Shown here: in pieces, positions 1-11,914 of the stretch | Numbering within the stretch: the stretch's first letter is position 1 | How the letters are laid out: every line of letters starts with the position of its first letter | From: Kuschelorhynchus macadamiae | Lineage: Eukaryota; Arthropoda; Insecta; Coleoptera; Curculionidae | Direction of reading: 5' to 3' | DNA: 64,000 nucleotides | Assembly: GCA_030620095.1 (NCBI GenBank) | Contig: JAUTXW010004702.1 | Location: 1,156,024 to 1,220,023, forward strand | Position numbers and translations under genes: made by a program | The notes under the pieces: generated by a model | What the model saw: only the letters and a program-made list of their open reading frames with translations | What the model was told of the DNA's origin: nothing | The model's database searches: none

Positions 1-2069
1 TCTTTCTTATTATAAGTCCTATTGATTTAGATGGTTATTCTTTGGTTGGACAAAATACAGGGTAGCTTGGATTAGTTGAGGAGTAATAATATATTTTCAT
101 CTCTTTCTAATACTCATGGATATAAAGGCTATTTTTGTTATAAATCGAACTGGAATTTGACAAGTTAATATTTAGTTTAGGGGATTTATTGTACCAACAT
201 TATTTTGTTGATACTGAGAAAAGTTGTTTTTTTTTTCAAATAATGTTTTGGAATTTAGAAAAGGATATGTAGATTTACCGTGTTTGGTAATATTGTGTGA
301 TGGAAGCCATTTTGTGTACGTGAGAAGGGCTAAGGAAAAGATCTTCAGTCAAGATCAAGTCTCATCAACGACGGTTGTCGGATGTTCTGAATTTTTTTTT
401 TGATTGTTAACTAAATTCCATCCCAAATGGGAGATTAGAAGGATCCGTTTTGACGAAGTAAAGTTGAATATTATGGTTTAGTAAATTTTGGTTTACAACT
501 TTACGGCCTACATGGCGATTTTGTCTTAATTACTTCCACGTGCCACTAACATCGGTCATCTTAACATTGGTGCTCATCAAGCAATTTTTTTTGGTACCCT
601 CGTAGCTACAATGAGGTAAGAGTTTTGTATTATATTCTCGTATATATTGTGTGCTGTTTTGCCTATACGGAATTATATTCCAAATTTTGTTGTAGAGATT
701 TTTCTACATGGGGCAATTCTTCTTTCAGAGTTTTTGTATAAGGTTGAACCTTTCAAGTTCATTGGGATTATTTTGGAACTTTAAAGACAAACCATTAGCA
801 AGGTTTTGGTATGGTTTCCTAACTGCTAGTTATTTATGGAATTCGGAACTTTTCATTTGATGGAATAGACATGATGTCTTGGATATGGTCTACGTAGGGG
901 AGCTGGAGGACATAGTGATCACTGAGGAACACTTGGATGTTACCTGCCTTACCACCATTTACAGTCTACACTAGTGACTAGAGTATTCAGCTAAGTAGTA
1001 GTATAATATTTGGAAACTTAACATATAGTACTGTTTCTGTTAATCAAACTGTTTATGCATATTAATTTAATTACTGGTGTTACCTTGTCTAGTATATAGC
1101 ATGCTGTGCAGAATTTCTGTAAGGTGAAACGCAGCCGGCTTCGTAGCGCTACCTAATTACTGCTGTTTTATTGGTTATATCTAAGATATTCAAATCTATG
1201 TAATAGACATTTTATAGATATTTATTGTGCTGTCACTCAGCGTGTGGCTAATCAAAAATTTTTTTTACTACTTAACCCTAACCATTATCGTTTGTAACAT
1301 AATTATTTGTTTTAACTAGAATTAAACTTCAATCATTTAAGGGGGGAAAGAAACTTATTGGGATTCTAAACTGATTATTTGATCTAATTCTTGCTTATAT
1401 TGTGTAATCCCAAATGTTATTAATTTGGAGTGGTATAGATAAGGAATAAGCTTCTGGGTTTTGTTTTTAGGTACCCAAATCAAATAATTTAGTTGGGATT
1501 TCAGCCAGTGTAACCTTACAATAAATTTAACCTTTTGTTAGGGAAAACTTAATTCATTCACTTCTTGTTAGGGTGCTATTAAGCTCCCTGGTGGATGGAA
1601 TTGAGTTAACAATCAATATTTTTTTTTGTTCAGTACATTTTTGTTTCTTGGGGATAAGTCACCGAATATATTGTGAATTAAACAATAAAAGTCATTTGTT
1701 TCCAACGGGTTGGTTTTCAATTGATCAAGATAAGTCTTTACCTATTGATAGTGGTTAGATTCAATGCAACAACTTTTTTTTTCTGAGTTTTATTTAACTT
1801 AAATTAAAACTTGGTGGCGCTCAACTTAAATATTACATCTAAAGTAAGATATTGTGATATGGAAGTATAGGTAGAGTAACGAGAAAGAAGAATCCGAACC
1901 TACCCGACTAGAGCTAGCAATATTCGTCATTAAGAGATATTATTGGGTCGATATTAGGTAAGTGTATTGCGTCTGATGACTAACATATCTTACTTATTTA
2001 CCGCCTTCCATCATATTGGTAAACCATAACATTTCAGTTGGGCATCCTTTAAAGGTAGAAATGTTAGAA
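1..2069 (+). repeat. Left arm of a ~2-kb inverted repeat
   Basis: This stretch reappears in reverse complement at 60194-61900 with high but imperfect identity, roughly nine bases in ten by eye. The right arm is shorter because of several deletions; one of about 140 bp lies between short TTGGGAT repeats near 1360-1500. The arm has no convincing ORF. A purine run (AAGGGGGGAAAG, about 1338-1349) and TGGCGCTCAAC (about 1813-1823) resemble a polypurine tract and a tRNA-Lys-type primer-binding site, so an LTR retrotransposon remnant is possible, but TG/CA ends are missing. Homology seems to continue left of base 1, so the outer end is not seen. Confidence 0.85.
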
Positions 2070-2430
2070 AGAATGCATACACTAAAGCGTTCTCTGCAGC
2101 AATCACGGTGGCAATCCTATGCTGTCATTTGACCGCCACGCCGGTAGTTGCCATTAAGAAGGATAAATGCTAATTTTAGTAACTTTACAGAAAGAAAAGA
2201 AATACAGTACGAAATGTGATTTGTTCGTTAAAAAAACGTACAAAATATGTTTTTATTCTAAAATTTTGTATTAAGATATTTTATAATAACAAAGCCAAAA
2301 CTTTTTTAAATGCAATATAAACTAATTTTAGAAAGAATTAGTGTAACAATAGAAAACTTAATGTGGAGCCTAATAACTAAAAATTATAAAAATATTTTTA
2401 AATAAAAAAATAAATATTAAACGATATAAA
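2070..2430. other. No gene seen
   Basis: This is the AT-rich junction between the inner end of the left inverted-repeat arm and the 3' end of the DDE pseudogene. A GC-richer patch at about 2095-2155 has no recognisable feature. Confidence 0.5.
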
Positions 2431-4175
2431 TCATAGATCGTCAGTGTCAGAAAACATATCGTCGCTCTCATCTTCGTCATCCGAATCGGTCACTACAACG
2501 GGGACCAAGCTTCTAGAATCTCTTTTTGGGTGTGCCGAATGTAGTTCTGCCAATAATCAGCGCATACTTCGCCAAGAACCTTTTCCTACGTTGCCAAAAC
2601 TTCAGAGGATATTCCCTTGATGGTAAAAATGTATTGGGAGGCGGAGAACCATATGACCAAAAATTTTACATATTCGTCATGAAAATATGTTTTTTCTGTA
2701 CTTCGATTTTTTCTACGAAATCCTAGATTTCATTAATTCATTACTGCCTCTGGAAAGGCAATATGTTTATCGGAAGCTCATTAAATTAATCTTTTTTTTG
2801 ATCCAGGATTTTCTGGGTATGTTTTCTACTAGCACAGAGTGGTAACTTGCGTTGTCCTTGATAAATAATGATTTGAGCGGCAAATCAGAAACAAGTTGAT
2901 ATTTAAACCATTTTTTGAAATATTGACGGTTCATACTATCGTGGTAGTCCCCACTTTATATTCCGCTTTTAAAAACTAAACAAGCTTCCATGATAAACCC
3001 GTTCTCATTGCCGTCGTTGACGACGATATATCTATAACCTAAAAAAATCAACAGATTTAACAATGGAGCAAAAGAAAAAAATCTGTTTTTTTATATATAA
3101 TTTAGAAGTCTAGTATATTTACGAACATGGATAAATAATGGAAAAATAAAGTAATTATTTTTATATTTTTGTTAAATATCAAAAAATAAACATTTTTATT
3201 TTTACGCTGCCAAAAACGGTTGGCTTTTAAACCAAATCCTGATCATATTTATCAATAAGTTTAGACTATTTTTGAAGATTTATAATCCTGATTATTGCGG
3301 AGATGTGAAAAAGTTATTTTAATCCCAAAAAAAATAAATATAAATATTTTTTTATGGTGCAAATTTACCACTGATTTTTAGCCATTTTCGACAGCTTGCA
3401 ACATTTCTTTTTTGATACATAATAAAAATAATAACTTTCCCACACTTTCATATTATTTATGTTTGAAATACCGTTAAATTGTCTATAATAAACTTTTTTA
3501 TGATTTGGGTTAAAAGAACACCTTAAATTAGCAAACATTTTAAGCCGACTGATGCTCTTAATGTAAATGCATAAGAAAACTAAATTAAACACAAAACAAA
3601 TATAGTCAAAATGCTCCATAAACTTACCTTCACCGCTTTTTGAAGAGCTTGTGGCTTTTGGATCATCCTGCCAGGTATTTGTAAAAGACCCTTTATTGAA
3701 TATCCATGTTTCATCAAGGAAGCCTGGAGTAAAACCGTTTTCTAGTGAATTCATATTTTTTGTGTACTCCCTCAGAAATGTAATTCTTTTATTAAAAACA
3801 TCTGGTAAATCCACGAGATACTTGCGGTTGTTATTTCTCTTCCGTCGAAAGTCAATTTCTCTTACCCATTTTCGCAGAAAACTAATACAATAGTTAAAAT
3901 GATTGTACATATCATAATTTAGTTTCTGATGGAGAGACTTTATCGTAATATGTTCTTTTTGGGCATACATGCGATAAATGGTATCCTGTCCTTGTCGGTT
4001 ATCTTGATATGCTCTTTATTTCTTGTTGATGATAATTCTTTGAATCTTTTGTCCCATTTTAGTTTTTTTCTTAAATTAAATATCGATCTTGAACTTACTT
4101 TCATTGTGGCAGCTGTTCTTTTCACCACAGGTCTAAGGCAATTTCTACAGTTACTTGTAGTTTTTCTAGCTCAAA
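2431..4175 (-). pseudogene. Intron-containing Tc1/mariner-like DDE transposase gene, broken
   Basis: This encodes a transposase-like protein of the Tc1/mariner (DDE) fold, of a type common in arthropod genomes. An N-terminal helix-turn-helix segment (KRTAATMKVSSRSIFNLRKK, about 4127-4060) runs into a second frame at about 3955. That frame carries FLDETWIF, with the first catalytic Asp, and ends GEGK at a GTAAGT donor (3627-3622). After an intron of about 590 bp, the acceptor TTTTTTTAG (3039) resumes the frame as YRYIVVNDGNENGF, then IKDNASYHSVL with the second catalytic Asp. An acidic tail DSDDEDESDD ends at 2431. Breaks include the frameshift near 3955, an in-frame TAA before SGDYHDSMN, and further stops near 2750 and 2600. 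A stop just upstream of an AG acceptor-like site at about 4160 suggests a missing 5' exon. The family call is firm; whether it was a host gene or an intron-bearing transposon is open. Confidence 0.75.
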
Positions 4176-4429
4176 AAAAACTAATATATTATGAATAATA
4201 ATTGCTCACTTAGTCGTCTATTTCCAATTTTTTTCGGAATTTTCAATATTGACTTTGTTTTGACGGATAGATAAACTATTTTAACGTTTCGAAATGCCAT
4301 ACTTGTCAACGTGGCTAGTTTTAGTTGAAATAAGAAAAGTCGTGACTTTTTTTAGTAAGTTCACTGTTACAAAGCTCTAAAAATGCCGTCACTGCATATC
4401 CGAATAATTTCTACTATAACACTCATGTG

Positions 4430-4930
4430 AAAATGCCCTACAGACAGTTATGTCAAGAGGGAAGACTACTACAACTGGGAAGAAATTTGTTTGTTTTTTT
4501 GTTCTTCGATGGGCATTTGAAACTATTAATCATGATGTGTAGTTGAAATGGTTTTCCGAATATCTAAGGTTAGGGTCACAATAGACAAAATATAATAATA
4601 CAACGTCATTTGTCAAATTCAACCAACATGGAGTTCCTCAAGGAACTGTCTTGGATCCGGACTTACTTGTGTTATATAATCAACTCTTTGCAGATGACAC
4701 TATTATATTTGATGATATCGATGAACTAGTAGAGGCAATACATAGGTAGATTACAGAAATGGATGTTCAATATGTGAATTTGAATGTTAAAATGATTAAA
4801 TGTATGATACTTAAAACCAAATACAGTGGGATAGATTCTTCTAGTTATAACGGTGTAATAATAGATTGTGATAAAGTTGAACATGTTAAAAGGTGTAAAT
4901 ATTTAGGTAGGTATAGTAACAGATGAAAGT
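4430..4930 (+). pseudogene. LINE reverse transcriptase fragment
   Basis: Plus-strand translation in shifting frames gives the central motifs of a non-LTR reverse transcriptase: AFETINHDV, then HGVPQGTVLDPDLL, then the catalytic-loop motif LFADDTIIF, then a thumb segment ending VEHVKRCKYLG. The order and spacing match Jockey/CR1-type LINEs, but several stops and indels have been gained, and DNA between VPQGTV and FADD is deleted. No endonuclease or 3' tail was recognised nearby. This is a short dead fragment. Confidence 0.75.
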
Positions 4931-5079
4931 TTCTGATTTGCTAATAATGCCAAGTATGTAACGGCATTGCTGCCAAGTTTTCCTTTTTTTTCTGTTATAA
5001 AAGGAATTTTTTTTTAATGGAACACCCTATATTATATTATTATATTTATTATTATGGATCGTTTAACTGAAACCTTAAG

Positions 5080-5400
5080 ATTTAAAATTTTAATTATACT
5101 AAGTTATGGAGATAGAATGTGAAACCTGCAAGATGTTTATAACATTTAACGAAATTTAATTCCTAACAGAAATCCAATAACCAAATCTACCGTAACTAAA
5201 ATTAACAAAACATTTCGTGAAACTGGAAAGGCAAAATATGCTGTACGTTCTGGTAGACCAGAAAGCACAATAATTCCTTATCTTGCTACCAAAACACTAG
5301 CAAGAGAAAACAGCATCTCAACTTTAAAAGCAGGTGGTAAAAAACAACGGAAACAATACAAAAAAGAAATCCCTTATATAACAAATAATAAATTAACGAA
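5080..5400 (+). pseudogene. Mariner-like transposase N-terminal fragment
   Basis: The translation contains ILIILSYGDRM and then NPITKSTVTKINKTFRETGK followed by RSGRPES, the helix-turn-helix/linker hallmark of mariner-like transposases. It resembles the N-terminal region of the element at 10785-11000 (ILQMIGYGDN). It is cut off at about 5400. The adjacent C-terminal fragment lies on the opposite strand, so the locus was rearranged. Confidence 0.65.
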
Positions 5401-5419
5401 ACCAAGTAAGGTGTTTAAA

Positions 5420-5705
5420 ATGGTGTCCATTTACTTCCTGACAGTAGGCCAAATATTGTGGGAAACATTTAAGACATTAAAAAGAATGCCAGCCTACTCG
5501 ATTCGTCTACATTCGATTTCTATTCGCTCCCTTAAATACCCAAGGTCATTGGGCTTAGTTTTATACGCCACATTATTAAGGTGCCCCCAAAAAAAGTAGT
5601 CGATAAGCGTCAAGTCCGGAGACAAAAGGTGGCCACTCTATTGTACACCTACGTCCAATCTATCTTCCAAAAAATACGTTGTCTAGATATTCATGAACAT
5701 TCTGA
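5420..5705 (-). pseudogene. Mariner-like transposase C-terminal fragment (opposite strand)
   Basis: On the minus strand VHEYLDNVFFGR, IGRRCTIEWPP and then NNVAYKTKPNDLGYLRERIE are read. These correspond closely to the C-terminal part of the transposase at 10973-11836 (NVRQYLNGIFPNRWIGRR, IEWPARSPDLTPLDFFLWG, VVYKIKPLDLADLRRRI). The catalytic SPD motif is degraded to VSGLD. It faces the N-terminal fragment at 5080-5400 and abuts the 3' end of the minus-strand LINE. Confidence 0.65.
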
Positions 5706-5772
5706 ACAAAATACGTAATATGTAAGCAACAAATCTTAGAAACTGCTTTTGGACTTTTTCTAACTCATCTTT

Positions 5773-7113
5773 TTAACAATTATAATATGGTGACCATATA
5801 TTACTTCCATATTCCAAAACAGACCTTATAAGAAAACAAAATATAGATTTAAAGCAAAATACATTGTCGAAGTCATTAAGACTTCGTTTCATGTATCCAA
5901 GAAGCTTCATAGACTTGTTGACAACAAACTTAATATGCTGGTTAAAACTTAATACAGGATCAAAGAATACTCCCAAATCCCTAATCACCATCAAGGTCTC
6001 AAGCGGTTGAGAACCAATACTATAATCAAATATAATTGGCTGCCTATACCAAAAGAAACGCATGACCTTGCATTTATCAATGTTAAGATCTAATCCATTA
6101 CATTTACACCAATCTGTTAATCTATCTAATTCGTTCTGAATCAAAACACAACCATTTTCATTTTCGATAATTTTAAAAATGTATAAATCGTCTGCACACA
6201 ACAAAATTCTGCACTCCAAAAAGCAGCTTTTGATATCATTAATATAGCAGTTAAAAAGGTGAGAGATGTCCCCCTTGAAGTACGCCCGATATTACTTTGA
6301 TTTTGTATGACTGGGACTGACTAATTTTAACTAATGTCAAATGCTTTGGAGAAACCGGTTTAAACCACATCGACTTGACACCCACTCTCCATTGCACCCA
6401 ACAGATATTCCTGGAAGACCAGACAGATTGGTGGTGGACCTCCCCGGGACAAAGCCATGCTGTCCATCTATTAGCGTACTGTTTAGTAATGGGCAAACTT
6501 TAACAGCCATAATACATTCAACAATTTTAGAGAACACACATATCTTTAATACAGTTATGTAGTGTCCTATTATGGCTCTATTTCCATTTTTAAACACAGG
6601 CGTAACATAACTTTCTTTGCATTTTTCTGAAAATACCCCTACACATAATGACTTATTATAAATCTTACACAAAATTGGGGTTAAAACAAACCTACAATTG
6701 AATACAAAAACTGCTGAAACATTGTCAGGTCCACAACTTAACCTCCGATCCATTTCTTCTATTTTCTGCAAAACCATTTCAGTGATATCACAGGTTTCCC
6801 GACATACACCCTTTCCAGAAAAAATATTTGTAGCATTTAATGTATTATTATTAGTATAAGCTTTACTAAAATGATCTGCAAAAAAATTTGTAATTGCCTG
6901 AGGGTCATCTGAGGCTGTAGAACCACAGGTTATGGTACGGCAGATCAAAGCTCCTACGCTTTCCACTTGCATAACTCCAAAAGTCTTTTTACCATTCATA
7001 GATGTTTGAATACATTCAATATAGTTTTTATAACAATTTTTATATAGACCTTTATATTCTTGACGTAAACGTGAAAATATAATTATAATAAACATAAGAT
7101 CCAATTTGTGCAA
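5773..7113 (-). pseudogene. LINE reverse transcriptase
   Basis: Three overlapping frames together cover most of a non-LTR reverse transcriptase. The first (7113-6337) has the region before the fingers, CGPDNVSAVFVFNC, then SYVTPVFKNGNR and DGQHGFVPGRSTTNL. The second gives GVLQGGHLSPF. The third (6219-5773) gives the catalytic loop LLCADDLYIF, where the usual Tyr is Cys, followed by the thumb (LTDWCKCNGLDLNIDKCK, RDLGVFFDPVLSF). At least two frameshifts, near 6340 and 6225, inactivate it. Confidence 0.8.
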
Positions 7114-7481
7114 TGCAAAAATTTAAAATTCCATAGAAACTATTTATAACTAAATTCACCACCCAACAGCTGATTCCAATCAAATGTCCCCAAATATTCA
7201 TTCACAAGGATGTAGTTTGTATTTTTAAAATCGTTATGAACATAACCAAAATTTAAAAACTCTGGAGACACGTTGACAGGTACCTGAAAGATCAATGCCG
7301 TATGATAATTGTCGCAACTCAGCAATAGTTCATCAGTTATATACATCTACATCCAAACTAAGTCTAAGTAACCACCATTACAATTTGGAACTTTATTTGA
7401 CTGATACAAATTAAAAAATGAAAAATTGTTCGCTATACATTCTATCTTATCCGTAATATTGCCCGTTGGCTTGCATCCATG

Positions 7482-8009
7482 TTAATGATTTTCCCATAAA
7501 ACATTTGGAAGGTTAAAGTCACTGCACAAATATACAGAGTTAAACTGATTGTTGTTTATTATAAGTTCTACTGAATTTATGTAATCGTCATATAAGTGCA
7601 GGGGAGACCTAAGTGGTAGATGCACATATCCAAAAAGGAACTTTTCCGTACCACTTTTTATTCGCACAAAAACACTTTCAATATTTCTGTATGAAGAATC
7701 AAGAACCAAAGATGGGATCTGATTTTTTACTGCTATTAAAACCCCTCCCAGTCTTTCACAAATGCTCGTATCTTTATTACGATCACAACGATACACATTG
7801 TAGCTAGCTATTTTCAGTTCATTATCATGGATATCTTCAAATAACGATGTCTCTGTTAGAATTATAATATCATAGTCATTTGTTGATACTGACAAAGCAA
7901 AATTCCTTAATTTTGATCTTAAACCTCTTACATTTTGATAATAAAAAGTTAGGTTACTTCTCTCTCTATTTCCTCGCGATTGTCGTCTTGTTGTAGGAAA
8001 TCTTGCCAA
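7482..8009 (-). pseudogene. LINE endonuclease domain
   Basis: The 175 codons open with a basic stretch and then FYYQNVRGLRSKL, the usual start of the APE/exonuclease-III-like endonuclease that nicks target DNA. DIIILTETSL, with the conserved Glu, follows, then GGVLIAVKN. The reading frame ends with LCSDFNLPNVLW, equivalent to the GDFN motif, and stops before the SDH motif. It is therefore a 5' piece of a longer ORF2, split from the reverse transcriptase downstream. Confidence 0.8.
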
Positions 8010-8570
8010 TGTACATTATCAGAAACCTATGATCATTCAGTGTAACTCCAGCATCATTATTGTGAGAATACTCAGACCTATTAAAATTTAATCTGCGAAA
8101 TATAACACCATTTGGCCAGAAATCACTCGTGTTCATAGTGTCATAGTGATCCGGTATAATAATGCCTACCTTGTAAGAATTTTTTCTGCCTAAAGTTTTC
8201 AATTGCTCTATAACAAGTTGATTTTGATTAAAAATTGAAATCTTTAGAGTAATATAATCACGAATCACGTCACTGCTAACTCATTTTGATATTCTCCCAA
8301 TGTAAAACCACATTTTACAATTATTGTCTGCTACAAACTGTTGCCCTAAAATATCTTACAGTTTCAAAACCATCTTCAGTACATAATCTCATTGCACTAT
8401 TTATTGCAGTTTTCACCATTTGGGCATTTACATAAAGTTCTTTATTTTGTCTTGCGTTATTATTTTTACAATCATTGTTTAAGTTCAACTTTTGAGAATT
8501 TTTTCTTCTTAATGTTCTGGTAGCAAGGTGCGGATTCTCTTCTAAATTAAAACATTCAGAGCCTTATCAC

Positions 8571-8800
8571 TACCTATTGTGCTTTTACAGGTCTGCCAAA
8601 ACGCACAGCATCTTTTACCTTTTCAGTTTTACAAAATGACGTAGCAACCATGGTTCGAAGTAGCTGAGTGACTTGGCCAAGCATTTTTGAAAAATATAAC
8701 TTTTTTTTACTATTTAAAGTTCCTAGAGCACAAAAAAAACATATTTTAATAAATTGTGATGTCTGGATGTATGTGTAAAACAGTGCATTTAGGCACATGC
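8571..8800 (-). pseudogene. Possible mariner-like N-terminal scrap
   Basis: The minus-strand frame ends in CKTEKVKDAVRFGRPVKAQ, resembling the FxxTGxVKDxxRSGRPK linker after the helix-turn-helix of mariner-like transposases. Nothing else in the frame matches, so the assignment rests on that motif alone. Confidence 0.4.
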
Positions 8801-9413
8801 TTTTGGCAGTTTATTGCAAATTGCAAAAAAATTATCTTAAAAATATTTATATGGGGTACTTTTATAAAATCCTGCAAATTTACTTCTACTGTGCGTATGT
8901 TTTAAAATTCCAAACGAATATAAAATCATATTTATAGCATATTTTATAATACAAAAAGCAGGAAAACGCTTGGAAAATCGTACCACTTTATCTTTGCAAG
9001 GGAATATCTTGCGAACGCTTTTCACAAATTGGACACGTGTACGTTTATTGAATTCCGTCAGGCCTTTCCTCAAATCTGTATGATTTATTTTGGCACATTA
9101 ATCTCACTCCAGTTCTAGAGAGATTGTCCAGCGTCCCTTAATCTTTACAATTCCAAACAAGATTCAATGAGATTTATAAGATTTGAAGATTTATTACTGT
9201 TGTAACATTCAAGGATTGAACTATCAAGACACTGATTTATCATTTAATTGCTTTTCTGTAACTTTTCTCCTAAAGGTATGTACAGACTGGCCGATAGTCG
9301 CTTGCAGGCCAAAGCGTCTGTAAAAGAAAATATGTTAAACAAATTCCGCCATTTCCGTTTCGTAACATAACACGGCTCCATGTGCAAATACTGTAGATAT
9401 GCTGGCCTTAATA
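8801..9413. other. Unassigned stretch
   Basis: A 78-codon minus-strand frame at 8837-9073 has a Lys/Arg-rich, transposase-like composition (RKGLTEFNKRTRVQFVKSVR) but no motif that can be named. The rest is AT-rich with no feature seen. Confidence 0.4.
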
Positions 9414-10169
9414 ATATCAACCAGTGGCGGCTCCTCCATTCGAACATATGGTCAATGACCCCCCAATAAATATTTTCAAACAGAAAATAATAAATAATTT
9501 ATATTTTTTTAATTTCTTTTAAATTTGGAAATTTCTTCTATTATTATAAGTGTGTAAACTCGTTGAATGTTCATGTTGATTCCGCGGCAGCCGCACAGTC
9601 GATGCCTCGCACAGCGATCTCCGAAGGTTTCCTTTCATTGGACGACGAGGCTGGCGGCCCGCGATGTCCTCGTGGTCATAAACAGAGGAGAGTTTTTCCC
9701 GAGTGTTCCCGATTGCGTTGGCATATTTTGGGACAACAGCCACCCCGAGGAAACATTTTTGTCAGTTGATTCGTTTAATGTGAATCGTGTGACAGGTTGC
9801 GTATTTTAGAATTTATTTTATTTTCAAGACTTGTTTGTTGATTTGCGGTTTAAATTAATTAAAAAAAATAATAGCCACAGTGGTTTAGAATCTTAAGACT
9901 TCAAAAGCCGCCAGTGAGTTCAACTGTGAGAGACGTCTCGAATTTAAGGCCAGATGTTGACCTTTGCCGGAACTTAAAATTCGGCAGACAAGTAAAGACA
10001 AAAACAAAAAAGTAAAATGTCATTTTAGTAAAAATATGTACGATTTATGTGACTGGATGTATGATTGCAAAGGGATAAGGGCATTTTATTGTTTCGTGTC
10101 TTTGATTTTTTCAGATGACTCTGTGGTGTAAAATATAATAATAATTAGGAAATTAGGTGTATGTATGTA

Positions 10170-10463
10170 CAGTGTGTATCAGCCAAATGGAATAAATTCG
10201 ATAATAAATAAATGGGGGCGTGTTCGGAAAAACGCTTGGACCCGTCGATTGGTATTTTTAGTTGCTCATTTTCTCCAATAAAAACTTTTTATACAGGGTG
10301 TGTCCTGTAACAGTGGTCAATGCCAACTTTCTTATTTCAAATGCAACACCCCGGATATTATTTAATTTTTGGATTCTTTAGGAGATTCTAAACATATTTT
10401 ATGTTCAATGTCCTATACCTATCTTCAACTATTTCGGCAATATTAAGTGTTTTCAAATTTATT
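10170..10463 (+). repeat. Left terminal inverted repeat of the mariner-like element
   Basis: About 294 bp match the reverse complement of 11915-12208. The arm includes an internal ACAGGGTGTGTCCTGT motif at about 10294-10310. Differences seen lie near 10218, 10246, 10258 and 10370. Confidence 0.9.
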
Positions 10464-10784
10464 TTTATTTTATTTATTTCGAATTTATTATTATTCATAA
10501 AAGTGGCTCTGGTTACTGAACTATTTATTTGATTACAAAAATTCGCTACAACACACTCAATACTTATTTACCATTTAGGTCTTCATATTAAGAATGTAAG
10601 CAAAAACCATTTTAGCGTTCCTTTTTATTGATATGAAACAAAAAGAGCTAGTTTTCTTTACTTTTAAGTTTTGTTTACTTTTGTGTAAAATGCCTGGCCT
10701 TTCTCTTTGCAAGACAGTAGTTGTCAGTGTCAGTGTCATAGTCTTTTGAATTTCGTTAACTGCATAATACCTAATATCAGAAAA

Positions 10785-11836
10785 ATGGTTCATTTAACAG
10801 AAATGCATAAAATAACAATTCTACAAATGATTGGTTATGGAGATAACACAAGTGGAAGTTGCTCGCTTATTTCATGAAAAATTTCCAAAGGGACAATTAG
10901 TAAAATAGAAAAGCAGTTTCGCGAGCTTGGACATGTGAGGCAGATAAAAAAAAGCAGCTGCCAATTCAATAAATGAAGATACTAAATTGGATATATATGC
11001 TTGAGTTTGAGGAAAACCCACATATTTCTAGTCGACAAGCCGCCGCAATGTTCGATATTAGCCATTCGTCGATTATTCGAACATTAAAAGAAAATAAAAT
11101 GCATCCCTATAAAGTGATACCAACTCAGGAGCTCATGGAAGACGATTATGATAGGAGAACTTATTTTTGTGAACAAATGATGGCTATGTTAGATAACAAT
11201 GTTATTCAATTAGAACATGTTTTGTTTTCGGATGAGTGCACCTTTACACTTCACGGTCATGTAAATCGTCAAAATTGCTGCTATTGGTCTAGGGAAAATC
11301 CTCACTGGATCAGCGAAGAACATACTCAATATCCTGAAAAGGTTAATGTTTGGGCAGGAATTGTTAGGGATCATATCATAGGCCCCTTTTTCATTGACGG
11401 CAATTTGAATGGCGATAATTATTTAGCACTGCTCCAAAATAATGTCGTGCCAACTTTGACAAATTTGTATCCGGATCCAGCAAACCCACAAGTTCCAGCG
11501 AATATGATATGGTTTCAGCAAGATGGAGCACCGCCCCATTACCAAATTAATGTCCGGCAGTACCTCAACGGAATATTTCCAAATCGGTGGATAGGGAGAC
11601 GAGGATCGATAGAATGGCCAGCGCGATCCCCTGATCTGACGCCATTAGATTTTTTCTTATGGGGACATATTAAAAATGTTGTATACAAAATTAAACCCCT
11701 CGACTTAGCTGACTTAAGAAGACGAATAACGCTTGCGATTAGATCGGTCACGCCTGAGATGCTAAATATCGTTAGAAGAAATTTCTATTTAAGATTAGGA
11801 ATATGCCAAGACGTTCGCGGCGAGCATATTCAATAG
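10785..11836 (+). pseudogene. Mariner-like transposase (DD36D spacing), N-terminus frameshifted
   Basis: This is the cut-and-paste transposase of the surrounding element. Translation from ATG 10785 gives the first helix-turn-helix (MHKITILQMIGYGDN) but breaks near 10835. Further shifts occur near 10967-10990, after which 287 codons from 10973 are open. That frame has the second helix-turn-helix (ENPHISSRQAAAMFDISHSS) and three catalytic Asp: VLFSDECTF, WFQQDGAPPHY and ARSPDLTPLDFFLWG. Thirty-six residues separate the second and third Asp, more than the 34 of classic mariner. The catalytic core looks intact; only the DNA-binding N-terminus is disrupted. Confidence 0.88.
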
Positions 11837-11914
11837 TTCCTAAATTAACTTTTTACTTTTGTTTATACATTATGAAGAAATAAATAATTTAATTTTTTTA
11901 ATCTTAATTTTTGC

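Larger units (their letters stand above)
5706..8560 (-). mobile_element. APE-type LINE, minus strand, degenerate
   Basis: Read on the minus strand, this holds in order the end of an ORF1-like region (about 8560-8300, NSQKLNLNNDCKNNNARQNK onwards), an apurinic-type endonuclease (8009-7482), a linker (7346-7140) and a reverse transcriptase (7113-5706). The arrangement is that of Jockey/CR1-like non-LTR retrotransposons. Many frameshifts separate the blocks, so it is inactive. The 3' end meets the mariner fragment at about 5705. No poly(A) or simple-repeat tail was identified there, suggesting a secondary break. Confidence 0.8.

Noticed and set aside
9422..9913. A ~490-bp hAT MITE ending at AGCCGCCAGTG (about 9913)
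   Set aside because: Its apparent duplication matched at only 6 of 8 positions. The end at 12234 gives a perfect ATATCAAC duplication and correct CACTG terminus, so the element is 9422-12234.
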